Part shown: positions 28,564 to 34,958 of the stretch, in pieces | How positions within the stretch are numbered: the stretch's first letter is position 1 | Layout of the letters: each line of letters begins with the position of its first letter | Assembly (NCBI RefSeq): GCF_001940225.2 | Contig: NZ_CP135164.1 | Location: 2,356,001-2,420,000 of the forward strand | Reading direction: 5' to 3' | Origin: Roseburia sp. 499 | Lineage (GTDB): Bacteria > Bacillota > Clostridia > Lachnospirales > Lachnospiraceae | DNA: 64,000 nt | Translations under genes and position numbers: made by a program | Notes under the pieces: model-generated | Told to the model about the DNA's origin: nothing | Database searches by the model: none | Seen by the model: only the letters and a program-made list of their open reading frames with translations

Positions 28564-29163
28564 TCAGACTCCTTTCACAGCTTTCAAGTATTCTCCCAGT
28601 CCATTTGCAGTCAGCAATTCCTCTGTACGATAGTCAATGTGAATTGGCTTGATTGTTCTTGGTTTTGCACTACTTTCAAGTAATCCCGCCTCAAACATCA
28701 TTCTAGTAAAGCACTGTTTCAGTTTCCGTATTGCTGTATCCGTCCATCCAGCCACCACATCACTCTGCAACGCTTTATCCGAAAAGAATACATTCAAATC
28801 CCTGTCTGTGATTTCCTTTTCTCCCAGTCTGAGCTTTTCATCATACACTTCATGAAGAAATTCAAAAAATAGTCGGCTATCCATAAGGATTGCAATTAAG
28901 TTTAAAATCTTTGCTGTCTCCACATCACAAGTGGTAAAAGCCCGAAGCACTGCTTCCGGTAAAGCAGATACTCTACGATAAGTACCATTCAATACCTCAT
29001 ATGCACGATATTCTGCTTTTACTTGATAGATATTCTCTTCCCAGGCTATCTTTCGAATATCCGCCTTACTATATCCATCCAATATGTATCCAGCGGTCTT
29101 TCTGGACTCCTGTAGCCAAAACAATTTTGATGTAAGTCCTGCACTATATACTAACTCTGCCAT
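28564..29163 (-). CDS. brxA: BREX protein BrxA (DUF1819)
   Basis: A 199-residue DUF1819 protein, mainly helical, with YSAGLTSKLFWLQESRKTA at the N-terminus and VVAGWTDTAIRKLKQCF near 145-160. BrxA homologues have a NusB-like or DNA-binding fold and are core members of type I BREX. It is the first BREX structural gene, 20 bases after the small HTH regulator gene, and overlaps no neighbour. Its order and length are typical. Confidence 0.93.
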   Translation of the reverse strand: MAELVYSAGLTSKLFWLQESRKTAGYILDGYSKADIRKIAWEENIYQVKAEYRAYEVLNGTYRRVSALPEAVLRAFTTCDVETAKILNLIAILMDSRLFFEFLHEVYDEKLRLGEKEITDRDLNVFFSDKALQSDVVAGWTDTAIRKLKQCFTRMMFEAGLLESSAKPRTIKPIHIDYRTEELLTANGLGEYLKAVKGV

Positions 29164-29183
29164 TTTGCACTCTCCAACAAGGT

Positions 29184-29393
29184 TTATTCTTCATCTTTCA
29201 CAAACTCACAGATATCGCTAATATCGCAATCCAGATATGTAGCAATCTTGAGTAATACACTCATAGACACTTCTCCATCCTTACGCATCTTTGTAAGGGT
29301 ATTCGGAGCAATATCTACAGCCTTTCTCAAATCGGCTTTACTCATCTTTTTGTCTACCAATAACTTCCATAATTTATTGTAACTTACTCTCAT
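29184..29393 (-). CDS. small Cro/C1-type HTH regulator, probable BREX regulator
   Basis: A 69-residue protein of the short Cro/C1-type helix-turn-helix family (YNKLWKLLVDKKMSKADLRK, then a recognition helix TLTKMRKDGEVSMSVL and a C-terminal D-rich end). It is the first gene after the BREX promoter and probably represses its own operon; a GAGT/ACTC palindrome overlapping the predicted start of transcription is a candidate operator. I chose the ATG at 29393, preceded by GAGGT, over a GTG at 29399. Confidence 0.85.
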   Translation of the reverse strand: MRVSYNKLWKLLVDKKMSKADLRKAVDIAPNTLTKMRKDGEVSMSVLLKIATYLDCDISDICEFVKDEE

Positions 29394-29442
29394 TCTCACA
29401 CCTCGTGGCTTCTTCTATAGACATGTTATATTTGTCACAATT

Positions 29443-29454
29443 GAGTAAAAACTC
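29443..29454. promoter_or_regulatory. palindrome GAGTAAAAACTC, candidate operator of the BREX operon
   Basis: A 12-bp inverted repeat (GAGT-AAAA-ACTC) lies about 10 bases downstream of the BREX -10 box and so covers the expected transcription start. It is a natural place for the HTH protein encoded immediately downstream to block transcription. The match is short and could be chance. Confidence 0.4.
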
Positions 29455-29463
29455 GCTTTTTAA

Positions 29464-29492
29464 ATTATAGTACAAAACGCTTATTCTTGCAA
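29464..29492 (-). promoter_or_regulatory. sigma-A promoter of the HTH-BREX operon
   Basis: On the minus strand TTGCAA (29492 to 29487) is separated by exactly 17 bases from a perfect TATAAT (29469 to 29464). The first gene, the HTH regulator, starts about 70 bases downstream. The gap 29400-29681 otherwise holds AT-rich DNA and a short GGCATT/AATGCC inverted repeat (29616-29631) of unknown meaning. Confidence 0.7.
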
Positions 29493-29681
29493 TCAATATA
29501 ATCGCATTTTCTTGCGAGCTTTAATTATTTTCATTTAAAAGTCATTAGTTTTTGTGAGAAAGAAATTCATAACCTTGCTTTTGAGTATTTCTGTCAATAT
29601 TTTTGCATTAAGCTAGGCATTGCATAATGCCAAAACGTATAGTTAAAAGGCAGAGTGCCTATCCTGCGCCCTGCCCATTCT

Positions 29682-30503
29682 TTAATCGTCCAGATACAGT
29701 TCCATTGCCTTATATGCATTTAACGTATTTGTATCAGCATCATTGAAAGTACTTGAATATGTCTGCAAACTGCCCGAAGGATCTGTTGCACAGTTGGTAA
29801 GTGATATATATGCATCATATAGATCTGATACGGCATCGTATGCATCCTTGTATTCATCTGGTGGATTTTTCAATTTCTTCATCAATGCATTGACTGTATC
29901 CTGATTCTCTTCAATACTGCTTATCTTGCTGCTGAAACTCGTATCTGCATACAGATTACCTAACGCATCGTTAAAATCAGATACGAAATATCCTTTGGGA
30001 CGCGTATACTTATCTGTATTATCATCCCTTTTCTCGTAGATAGCGTTATACCACACCTGCTTAATCAGATTTGCACTTGACTCTGCATCACTTGCACCTG
30101 TCAGCATTGTGACAGTAGCTAATTTCAGATTATCAGAATACTCTTCCACCCGTTGTGCATATTCCTCTGCTGCCTTTTTCTTCTGATATTGTGTCACCCC
30201 AAATACTGTTGCTCCTCCGACCACCAATAATGCAACCACAATCCCAATAATAACCTTTATCTTCTTAGTCACCTTTACCCCTGTTACCTCTACCTTTTGT
30301 GGCTTTTCATCTGTCTCCTGCCCTAGTGTATCATCAACCGGGCAACCACAATTCGGACACTCTGTCATCCCCTCTTCAAGTTCAGCACCGCATTCTGTAC
30401 AATGCTTCTTCTCTTCTGGTATCAATATTGCACCGCAATGCACACACTTCTTTGCTTTTTCTGATACCTGTTCTCCACAATGTGGACATACAATCATTGC
30501 CAT
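29682..30503 (-). CDS. zinc-ribbon membrane protein
   Basis: A 273-residue protein. The N-terminus has a double zinc ribbon (CPHCGEQ...CVHCGA and CTECGAE...CPNCGCP, residues 6-53), then a charged linker, one membrane segment (about 84-106, VIIGIVVALLVVGG) and a helical extracellular domain of about 165 residues. Such proteins are inserted with the ribbons in the cytoplasm. The function is unknown; it could be a sensor or effector of unit B. GGGAG precedes the ATG. It is the last gene of the unit that starts with the VWA gene. Confidence 0.75.
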   Translation of the reverse strand: MAMIVCPHCGEQVSEKAKKCVHCGAILIPEEKKHCTECGAELEEGMTECPNCGCPVDDTLGQETDEKPQKVEVTGVKVTKKIKVIIGIVVALLVVGGATVFGVTQYQKKKAAEEYAQRVEEYSDNLKLATVTMLTGASDAESSANLIKQVWYNAIYEKRDDNTDKYTRPKGYFVSDFNDALGNLYADTSFSSKISSIEENQDTVNALMKKLKNPPDEYKDAYDAVSDLYDAYISLTNCATDPSGSLQTYSSTFNDADTNTLNAYKAMELYLDD

Positions 30504-30520
30504 AAAATTGTTCTCCCTTC

Positions 30521-30703
30521 TTACACACCTGCCACCTGCAGGTGGTACTGCTTAATAATTCTTTTTGCCACCATTGCATTTAGATCTTTATTAACTGCAA
30601 CCGTATAAATACCGTTTGAATACATAAAATGTGAGCCTTTGCATCTTTGATATTCATATCCGTTATTACGAAGTATCTTTTTCATTTCTCTTGCATCTAC
30701 CAT
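30521..30703 (-). CDS. hicA: HicA-like mRNA interferase toxin, no HicB visible
   Basis: A 60-residue HicA-family protein with the double-stranded-RNA-binding-like fold: REMKKILRNNGYEYQRCKGSH, with the catalytic histidine H25 in the GSHFMY motif. HicA toxins cleave mRNA and are normally neutralised by an adjacent HicB antitoxin. Here both neighbours (VWA and zinc-ribbon genes) are unrelated to HicB, and no reading frame that could be HicB is seen. The ATG at 30703 has GAGGTAGG upstream. It may be an orphan, or it may be controlled by another gene of the unit. Confidence 0.85.
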   Translation of the reverse strand: MVDAREMKKILRNNGYEYQRCKGSHFMYSNGIYTVAVNKDLNAMVAKRIIKQYHLQVAGV

Positions 30704-30712
30704 AAATATTAC

Positions 30713-31372
30713 CTACCTTTTTCCTGCCTTCTCATGATATTCTGCAATATCGTCTGCCCAGGCATCATCAAGTTCTATACTACATGTTCTGCTTTTTGTA
30801 ACGCCTCTCACTGCTCTGCCAACAGCTTCGTAATTGAGTGCAACTCCATCATGATCATTCTCATATGTTACTGACCTGTTTCTTTCAATACCAATTTTTT
30901 CAGCTTCTTTGCCTGCATCAATATTTGCTCCAAGAAATAAGAACTCCCAGCCACATTCTTTCTTTGCTTCAATCATTAGCTTAATGTCATTGTAATTAAA
31001 CTCTGTACTGGAATTTTCTAATCCATCTGTAGTGATTACAAACAATACTTTTCCGGCACGGTGTTCCTCCGGCAAATGTTTCTGCACATTGTCAATTTTG
31101 TTAATTGCCTGTCCTACTGCATCAAGCAATGCTGTACATCCCCGGACATAATACTCTTTATCCGTCAACGGCTGAACTGCATCAATCGGGAAACGATCAT
31201 GAATGATTTCCACTTCATCATCAAAGAGAATTGTAGTCACATTAACTTTTTCTCCTTCTTTTTTCTGTCTCTCTATCATCCCGTTAAATCCACCGATTGT
31301 GTCGCTCTCCAGTCCACCCATTGAACCACTTCTGTCCAAAATAAAAACCAGCTCTGTTAATTCCGCATTCAT
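30713..31372 (-). CDS. von Willebrand factor A domain protein (second VWA)
   Basis: A 219-residue VWA protein with a complete metal site: D13-R-S15-G-S17-M, the conserved threonine in CTALLDAVG and TTDGLEN. It has no membrane helix, unlike the transmembrane BatA type. It is not closely similar to the TerY-like VWA at 8147-8899, but its promoter carries the same palindrome, which links it to that module. It starts an operon with hicA and the zinc-ribbon gene. AAGGAGGT precedes the ATG. VWA proteins commonly form metal-dependent protein complexes. Confidence 0.88.
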   Translation of the reverse strand: MNAELTELVFILDRSGSMGGLESDTIGGFNGMIERQKKEGEKVNVTTILFDDEVEIIHDRFPIDAVQPLTDKEYYVRGCTALLDAVGQAINKIDNVQKHLPEEHRAGKVLFVITTDGLENSSTEFNYNDIKLMIEAKKECGWEFLFLGANIDAGKEAEKIGIERNRSVTYENDHDGVALNYEAVGRAVRGVTKSRTCSIELDDAWADDIAEYHEKAGKR

Positions 31373-31404
31373 ATGATTTACCTCCTTCGGTTTATTGTAA
31401 TCAC

Positions 31405-31449
31405 ATTATATCTACGAAACTAACAGAGCTGGTCGCATGATAGGCGACA
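31405..31449 (-). promoter_or_regulatory. palindrome-controlled promoter of the VWA-hicA-zinc-ribbon operon (copy 2)
   Basis: The palindrome TGTCGCCTATCATGCGACC (31449 to 31431 on the minus strand) is followed after 20 bases by a perfect TATAAT (31410 to 31405). The VWA gene starts at 31372. There is no -35 match, which fits activation through the palindrome. It matches copies at 10766 and 34904. Confidence 0.65.
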
Positions 31450-31468
31450 ATTTCATATCTCCAAGCCT

Positions 31469-31669
31469 CTATTTTCTTTTTTCATAACTAGGACAGTTTG
31501 CAGAACTGCACCATTTATCATATTTGGTACATATTCCTCTCCCCGAAAAATGCACGCAGTTCTTTCCAAGTCTTCCTGTTTTCTTAACTTTGTAAAAACC
31601 GCCTGCACTATTTTTTACATGAAGTACGCTTTTTCCTCCGTCGTACATCCGCTTCTTCTTTTTCTGCAT
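31469..31669 (-). CDS. small cysteine-rich basic protein
   Basis: A 66-residue protein, strongly basic at its N-terminus (KKKKRM), with four cysteines arranged C-x8-C-x6-C-x4-C near the C-terminus (CVHFSGRGIC...CSSANC). They could bind a metal ion. I do not recognise a family. The ATG at 31669 has AGGTGA upstream; a GTG 9 bases earlier is also in frame. It follows the HTH gene almost directly and is the last gene of unit A. Confidence 0.6.
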   Translation of the reverse strand: MQKKKKRMYDGGKSVLHVKNSAGGFYKVKKTGRLGKNCVHFSGRGICTKYDKWCSSANCPSYEKRK

Positions 31670-31678
31670 ATACTTCAC

Positions 31679-32311
31679 CTACTCAAAAATTGGCTGTCCA
31701 TAAGCATCTAATATCTCATTAATTTCAAACATATCGTATATCTTATTCTGTAAGAAATAAGCCACGATAATATCCGTTTTTGAACTTCTTGAAAACGCAA
31801 AACCTGCTGAATTTAGAAGATCCTTCGCTTCGTCAATAGATAGTTCTAATGCTATTGCAAACGCAAGCACAGTCTTCTTATTTGGCGTATAATTCACATC
31901 TTTTCTGATTTTTGAGAAATGTCTCCGATCCACATAAGCTTTATTATATGCTTCAGAATCCGTCATCCCTCTCTCATCAATTAAACGCAATAGTCTTTGG
32001 GAAAATGTCTCATCCATCTGCCCCATAAGGCTTTCTATATTACGGTTTGTTGCCAATGTCGAAGACATAGAGTCAGTTGCTTTCGTTTTCTGCATACTTT
32101 CAACATCAAACGATTCTACGGCACTTTCATCTATCTCAATTTCTGCATCTTCTTCGGCATCACATTTTTTTGTTGCTTTTTTCTTTCTAAATTCCGAGAT
32201 TCTATCAAATATAGACTTCATTTCTTTATCTAGTTTAATATCATCCGGCTTATCTATGTAATATTTATCTATGTATTTTCCAACTAATTCATATAATTTT
32301 TGGTCTCTCAT
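31679..32311 (-). CDS. HTH-domain protein with acidic N-terminus
   Basis: A 210-residue protein. The N-terminal half is charged and acidic (EEDAEIEIDE). The C-terminal half is a helical XRE-like domain (RLIDERGMTDSEAYNKAYV, then RRHFSKIRKDVNYTPNKKT, ALELSIDEAKDLLNSAG) of a kind I associate with VWA- and kinase-containing bacterial loci. It may be the regulator of the palindrome-bearing promoters, although that is inference. AAAGGAG precedes the ATG. It is the penultimate gene of unit A, next to the VWA operon. Confidence 0.75.
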   Translation of the reverse strand: MRDQKLYELVGKYIDKYYIDKPDDIKLDKEMKSIFDRISEFRKKKATKKCDAEEDAEIEIDESAVESFDVESMQKTKATDSMSSTLATNRNIESLMGQMDETFSQRLLRLIDERGMTDSEAYNKAYVDRRHFSKIRKDVNYTPNKKTVLAFAIALELSIDEAKDLLNSAGFAFSRSSKTDIIVAYFLQNKIYDMFEINEILDAYGQPIFE

Positions 32312-32326
32312 TTCAGACTCCTTTAT

Positions 32327-33487
32327 CTATGCCATATTTTCTGCATCTTGCTCTCTTATCCTGTCTAATATTATATCAATACGGCTCCTTTTATCACCAA
32401 GTCTCTTCAACATTCCCTCGTCATGATACTTAATATAGCTTACCACATCATAGAACCTACTGGAAGGCAGTTTCTGTTTGTGATAACCTTCAAAGCACTT
32501 TTTATGTATTTTTAAAGCCTCATCCCTTCTTTGTCTGTAGTTTTCATGACGGAGTTTTGTAACCCTGTCATTCTGAATATGTACAATCCACCCGCTGAAT
32601 GGTGTGCGGATAAACACCATATCTGAGGCAATATTATAATCTAATCGGAATTTGTTGCAAATCATACTCATATTTTCATCTGTAAGCGGCAATTCTCTAA
32701 GATATTCTGCACGGTTATTCTGCTTTACACCAGAGCTTACACCCCATTGCAATCTGTTCCATTCATCCTCACAGCCACATATTTTACATACTCTGTTTCC
32801 CTGAAAAATCACATGTTTGGCTGCTTGGTTTGTAGCAAGCAAATGATTTTTATTAGAATATCGGCAGCTGCCAGTATGTATTATATGAGTTCTTGGACTC
32901 AGATAACATATCTCCTGATTAGTCCACCTCGTGTATTCCTTATAGCATTTGCCAAATAATTGATACATATAATTTGCATCATGCTTTGAATAGTGAAGAA
33001 AGTTTTTCTGAAATTCAATGCCCGCCTGTTTCAATGCACGCTCAAAACCAATTTGATTTACTCCATCACTTGCAATATGCATGAGAACTTCTTGAAATAC
33101 AATAACTCTATGTCTCGGCATTGAATATCCATAAGTGTCCATACCTCTTTTAAACAATTCATAAGTATCCTTTGTCCAAACTACTACATACTTATATTTT
33201 GGAAATGACATCTTAATTTTCTGCAATACTATTTCTTCACTATTTGCCTGCATGACAGATTTTAATGTAGAATGTGATAGTACTAATGTATCTGGATTAT
33301 ATTTTTCTTCTGAACTCAGTCGCATCGCTCTGGAAAATGATTTTTTCAAATTCATACTTTCATCAGTCGCTACCACACCAATCTGAATTGGCTCCCTGTC
33401 TTCTATCCCATTTGTTCCCGGTGTCTGATTCCATTCGATATCTACAAACAGATATTCAAATTTTTCCAGCTCATGTTTACCTGCCAT
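32327..33487 (-). CDS. DEDDh-type 3'-5' exonuclease-like protein
   Basis: A 386-residue protein. The first 180 residues carry RNase H-fold exonuclease motifs: FVDIEWNQ (Exo I, D and E), VWTKDTYELF (Exo II aspartate) and HYSKHDAN (Exo III, H and D spaced H-x4-D). The C-terminal half contains a CKICGCEDEW cysteine cluster and a basic helical end. It should degrade DNA or RNA from a 3' end. The ATG at 33487 has GAGG upstream; a TTG three codons earlier is less likely. It lies in unit A beside the HTH gene. Confidence 0.75.
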   Translation of the reverse strand: MAGKHELEKFEYLFVDIEWNQTPGTNGIEDREPIQIGVVATDESMNLKKSFSRAMRLSSEEKYNPDTLVLSHSTLKSVMQANSEEIVLQKIKMSFPKYKYVVVWTKDTYELFKRGMDTYGYSMPRHRVIVFQEVLMHIASDGVNQIGFERALKQAGIEFQKNFLHYSKHDANYMYQLFGKCYKEYTRWTNQEICYLSPRTHIIHTGSCRYSNKNHLLATNQAAKHVIFQGNRVCKICGCEDEWNRLQWGVSSGVKQNNRAEYLRELPLTDENMSMICNKFRLDYNIASDMVFIRTPFSGWIVHIQNDRVTKLRHENYRQRRDEALKIHKKCFEGYHKQKLPSSRFYDVVSYIKYHDEGMLKRLGDKRSRIDIILDRIREQDAENMA

Positions 33488-33489
33488 AT

Positions 33490-33960
33490 TTACCAATCCT
33501 CGTCAAATTCATCCATTGCGTCATCCACACCATCGGCATAATCACTATCCCTGTCATACCGATCATAATCATAATCGCCATCCATGTATATATCATCATA
33601 GCCATCATCATATGAGTCATATATATTGCTTTTCTTTGAGCTACTTGTCCCAGTAGAGCTTTTCTTTGTACTGCTATTGTACGATGATGCATTGCTTCCA
33701 GCTGTCGATTTATTGTTATTACTACTTGAAGAACTGCTACTTGATGATTTATTGGAATATGATGAATTGCTATGTGAAGAACTACTTCCACTATAAGGCT
33801 TATGCAGATAACAATAACTGCTATTTGTTGCCTGCTTATTGTCACAGCCTGACTTAATGCACTTAGGCTCACTAGCTTCACTAATAGCACCAATAATGTA
33901 AAAAATACCTATTACCACCAAAAATACTGCCAATCCTTGTCCAAACGAATTCTTTTTCAT
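33490..33960 (-). CDS. membrane-anchored Ser/Asp-rich protein
   Basis: A 156-residue protein with one N-terminal hydrophobic helix (about 8-27), then a CIKSGCDNK...SYCYLHKPY cysteine/histidine cluster, a long Ser-rich low-complexity stretch and a strongly acidic C-terminal third rich in Asp and Tyr. It is probably anchored in the membrane by the N-terminus with a flexible tail. The ATG at 33960 has AGGTG about 8 bases upstream. Its stop overlaps the exonuclease start region, so the genes are coupled. No function is assigned. Confidence 0.6.
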   Translation of the reverse strand: MKKNSFGQGLAVFLVVIGIFYIIGAISEASEPKCIKSGCDNKQATNSSYCYLHKPYSGSSSSHSNSSYSNKSSSSSSSSSNNNKSTAGSNASSYNSSTKKSSTGTSSSKKSNIYDSYDDGYDDIYMDGDYDYDRYDRDSDYADGVDDAMDEFDEDW

Positions 33961-33975
33961 ATAAGGCACCTGCTT

Positions 33976-34149
33976 TCATTTACCTGCATCTTCATTTATC
34001 AATCTTTCACAATCATCAATTAATATCCTAATTGCATCCAACTCCATCAGCTTAAATTTCGCTTCAATATCCGCAAAAATAACTGTATTGAAATCATTAT
34101 TGATTGCTTTCAAATTAGCCTGTAATTTCTTTTCAGTTTGTTGTTTCAT
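33976..34149 (-). CDS. small helical protein of 57 residues
   Basis: A short gene with an excellent ribosome binding site (AAAGGAG, 6 bases before the ATG at 34149). The product is an amphipathic helical peptide (KKLQANLKAI, then KFKLMELDAIRILIDDCERL) with one cysteine. It fills the space between the EF-hand protein and the membrane-anchored protein genes, with gaps of about 11 to 16 bases, so it is part of unit A. I do not recognise it. Confidence 0.65.
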   Translation of the reverse strand: MKQQTEKKLQANLKAINNDFNTVIFADIEAKFKLMELDAIRILIDDCERLINEDAGK

Positions 34150-34160
34150 CTTGCACTCCT

Positions 34161-34421
34161 TTAGTCAAAATCATAATCATCCGGATCTAAGCCGGCATCC
34201 TCCAATGCCTCTCTTCTTTCATCTGCATCCATATATTCAAGCTCTGTTGCATCTAGTCCTGCCAAGGATAACTCATCTTCTAGTTCATCTACCTCACTTG
34301 TATCCGTATCTTCATGACCGAAAACTACATCATCCATTACAGAATACTCATAAGCATTAAGTTTTCCATCTCCATCAAAGTCAAAATCCGAATCATATAA
34401 TCTTCCATCTGTTCCTAACAT
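34161..34421 (-). CDS. small EF-hand-like acidic protein
   Basis: An 86-residue, extremely acidic protein. Residues about 12-24 (FDFDGDGKLNAYE) fit a calcium-binding EF-hand or dockerin loop with Asp at positions 1, 3 and 5 and Glu at 12. A second half-loop may exist near LDPDDYDFD. It has no signal peptide. AGGAGG precedes the ATG. It follows the 21-residue-repeat gene in unit A and may bind calcium as a small regulator; the partner is unknown. Confidence 0.65.
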   Translation of the reverse strand: MLGTDGRLYDSDFDFDGDGKLNAYEYSVMDDVVFGHEDTDTSEVDELEDELSLAGLDATELEYMDADERREALEDAGLDPDDYDFD

Positions 34422-34433
34422 ATCCCTGTCCTC

Positions 34434-34748
34434 CTAATTATCGTAATGATTGAATCCACCAAACAAACCTCTGTCACTATGGCTTGTCTTATGTCCATTT
34501 TTATCATATGTGTTGACACTTCCAAATAATCCAGGGCGGCTGTATCCTACTTTGTGACCACTATTATCGTAATAATTCATTGTACCAAACAATCCGGGAC
34601 TGCTATGTCCAACTTTATGTCCATTAGCATCATAGTTGTTCATACTACCAAAGAATCCCGGTCTGCTCTCTCCAATTTTATTGCCATTTGCATCATAATG
34701 ATTCATTGTGCCAAATAATCCTGGGCGACTATATCCTTCTTTTCTCAT
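34434..34748 (-). CDS. protein of nearly five 21-residue repeats
   Basis: A 104-residue protein built almost entirely from repeats with the pattern G-x-S-x-P-G-L-F-G-x-M-N-x-Y-D-x-N-G-x-K-x, four full copies and one partial. The fifth copy is the most divergent. Such small repeat proteins occur widely in Firmicutes; the function is unknown to me. It is the first gene after the copy-3 promoter and has AAAGGAG before its ATG. The 63-bp DNA repeats can change in number by recombination. Confidence 0.7.
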   Translation of the reverse strand: MRKEGYSRPGLFGTMNHYDANGNKIGESRPGFFGSMNNYDANGHKVGHSSPGLFGTMNYYDNSGHKVGYSRPGLFGSVNTYDKNGHKTSHSDRGLFGGFNHYDN

Positions 34749-34878
34749 ATCAATCAGCTCCTTTCAAACAATTTTTACATGTTTTAAAGTTCTTTATACT
34801 TACATTATACGCACACCATGTGTCCAATAAAAAGGACAACTATGAATTCAAACGATTCTTATGTCATGTGCTATCATA

Positions 34879-34922
34879 ATTATAACAAGAACCATTTCTT
34901 ATGTGTCGCATTTCAGGCGACA
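34879..34922 (-). promoter_or_regulatory. palindrome-controlled promoter of unit A (copy 3)
   Basis: The palindrome TGTCGCCTGAAATGCGACA (34922 to 34904 on the minus strand) is followed after 19 bases by a perfect TATAAT (34884 to 34879). The first gene starts at 34748, so the untranslated leader is about 120 bases. Palindrome and spacing match the copies at 10766 and 31431. Confidence 0.65.
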
Positions 34923-34953
34923 AAAAAAGGACGCAGAATTTCTCCCACGTCCT
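34922..34953 (-). terminator. intrinsic terminator after the DUF6674-like gene
   Basis: On the minus strand AGGACG-TGGGAG-AAA-TTCTG-CGTCCT forms a stable stem-loop followed by seven T residues (34928 to 34922). It ends transcription coming from the transfer half and lies directly before the copy-3 palindrome, which therefore starts a new unit. This separates cargo transcription from transfer transcription. Confidence 0.75.
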
Positions 34954-34958
34954 CAAAA

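Noticed and set aside
29616..29631. GGCATT/AATGCC palindrome upstream of the BREX promoter as an operator or terminator
   Set aside because: The stem is only 6 bp, it lies more than 120 bases upstream of the promoter and has no T-tract in the useful direction.
30382..30579. Overlapping frame beside hicA as a HicB antitoxin
   Set aside because: It is a shadow of the zinc-ribbon gene in another frame, with no HicB features and no start signal.
10766..34922. TGTCGC hairpins as transcription terminators or REP-type repeats
   Set aside because: Each copy is followed at constant distance by a -10 box and a gene start, and has no T-tract of its own; the run of A next to copy 3 belongs to the adjacent terminator on the minus strand.
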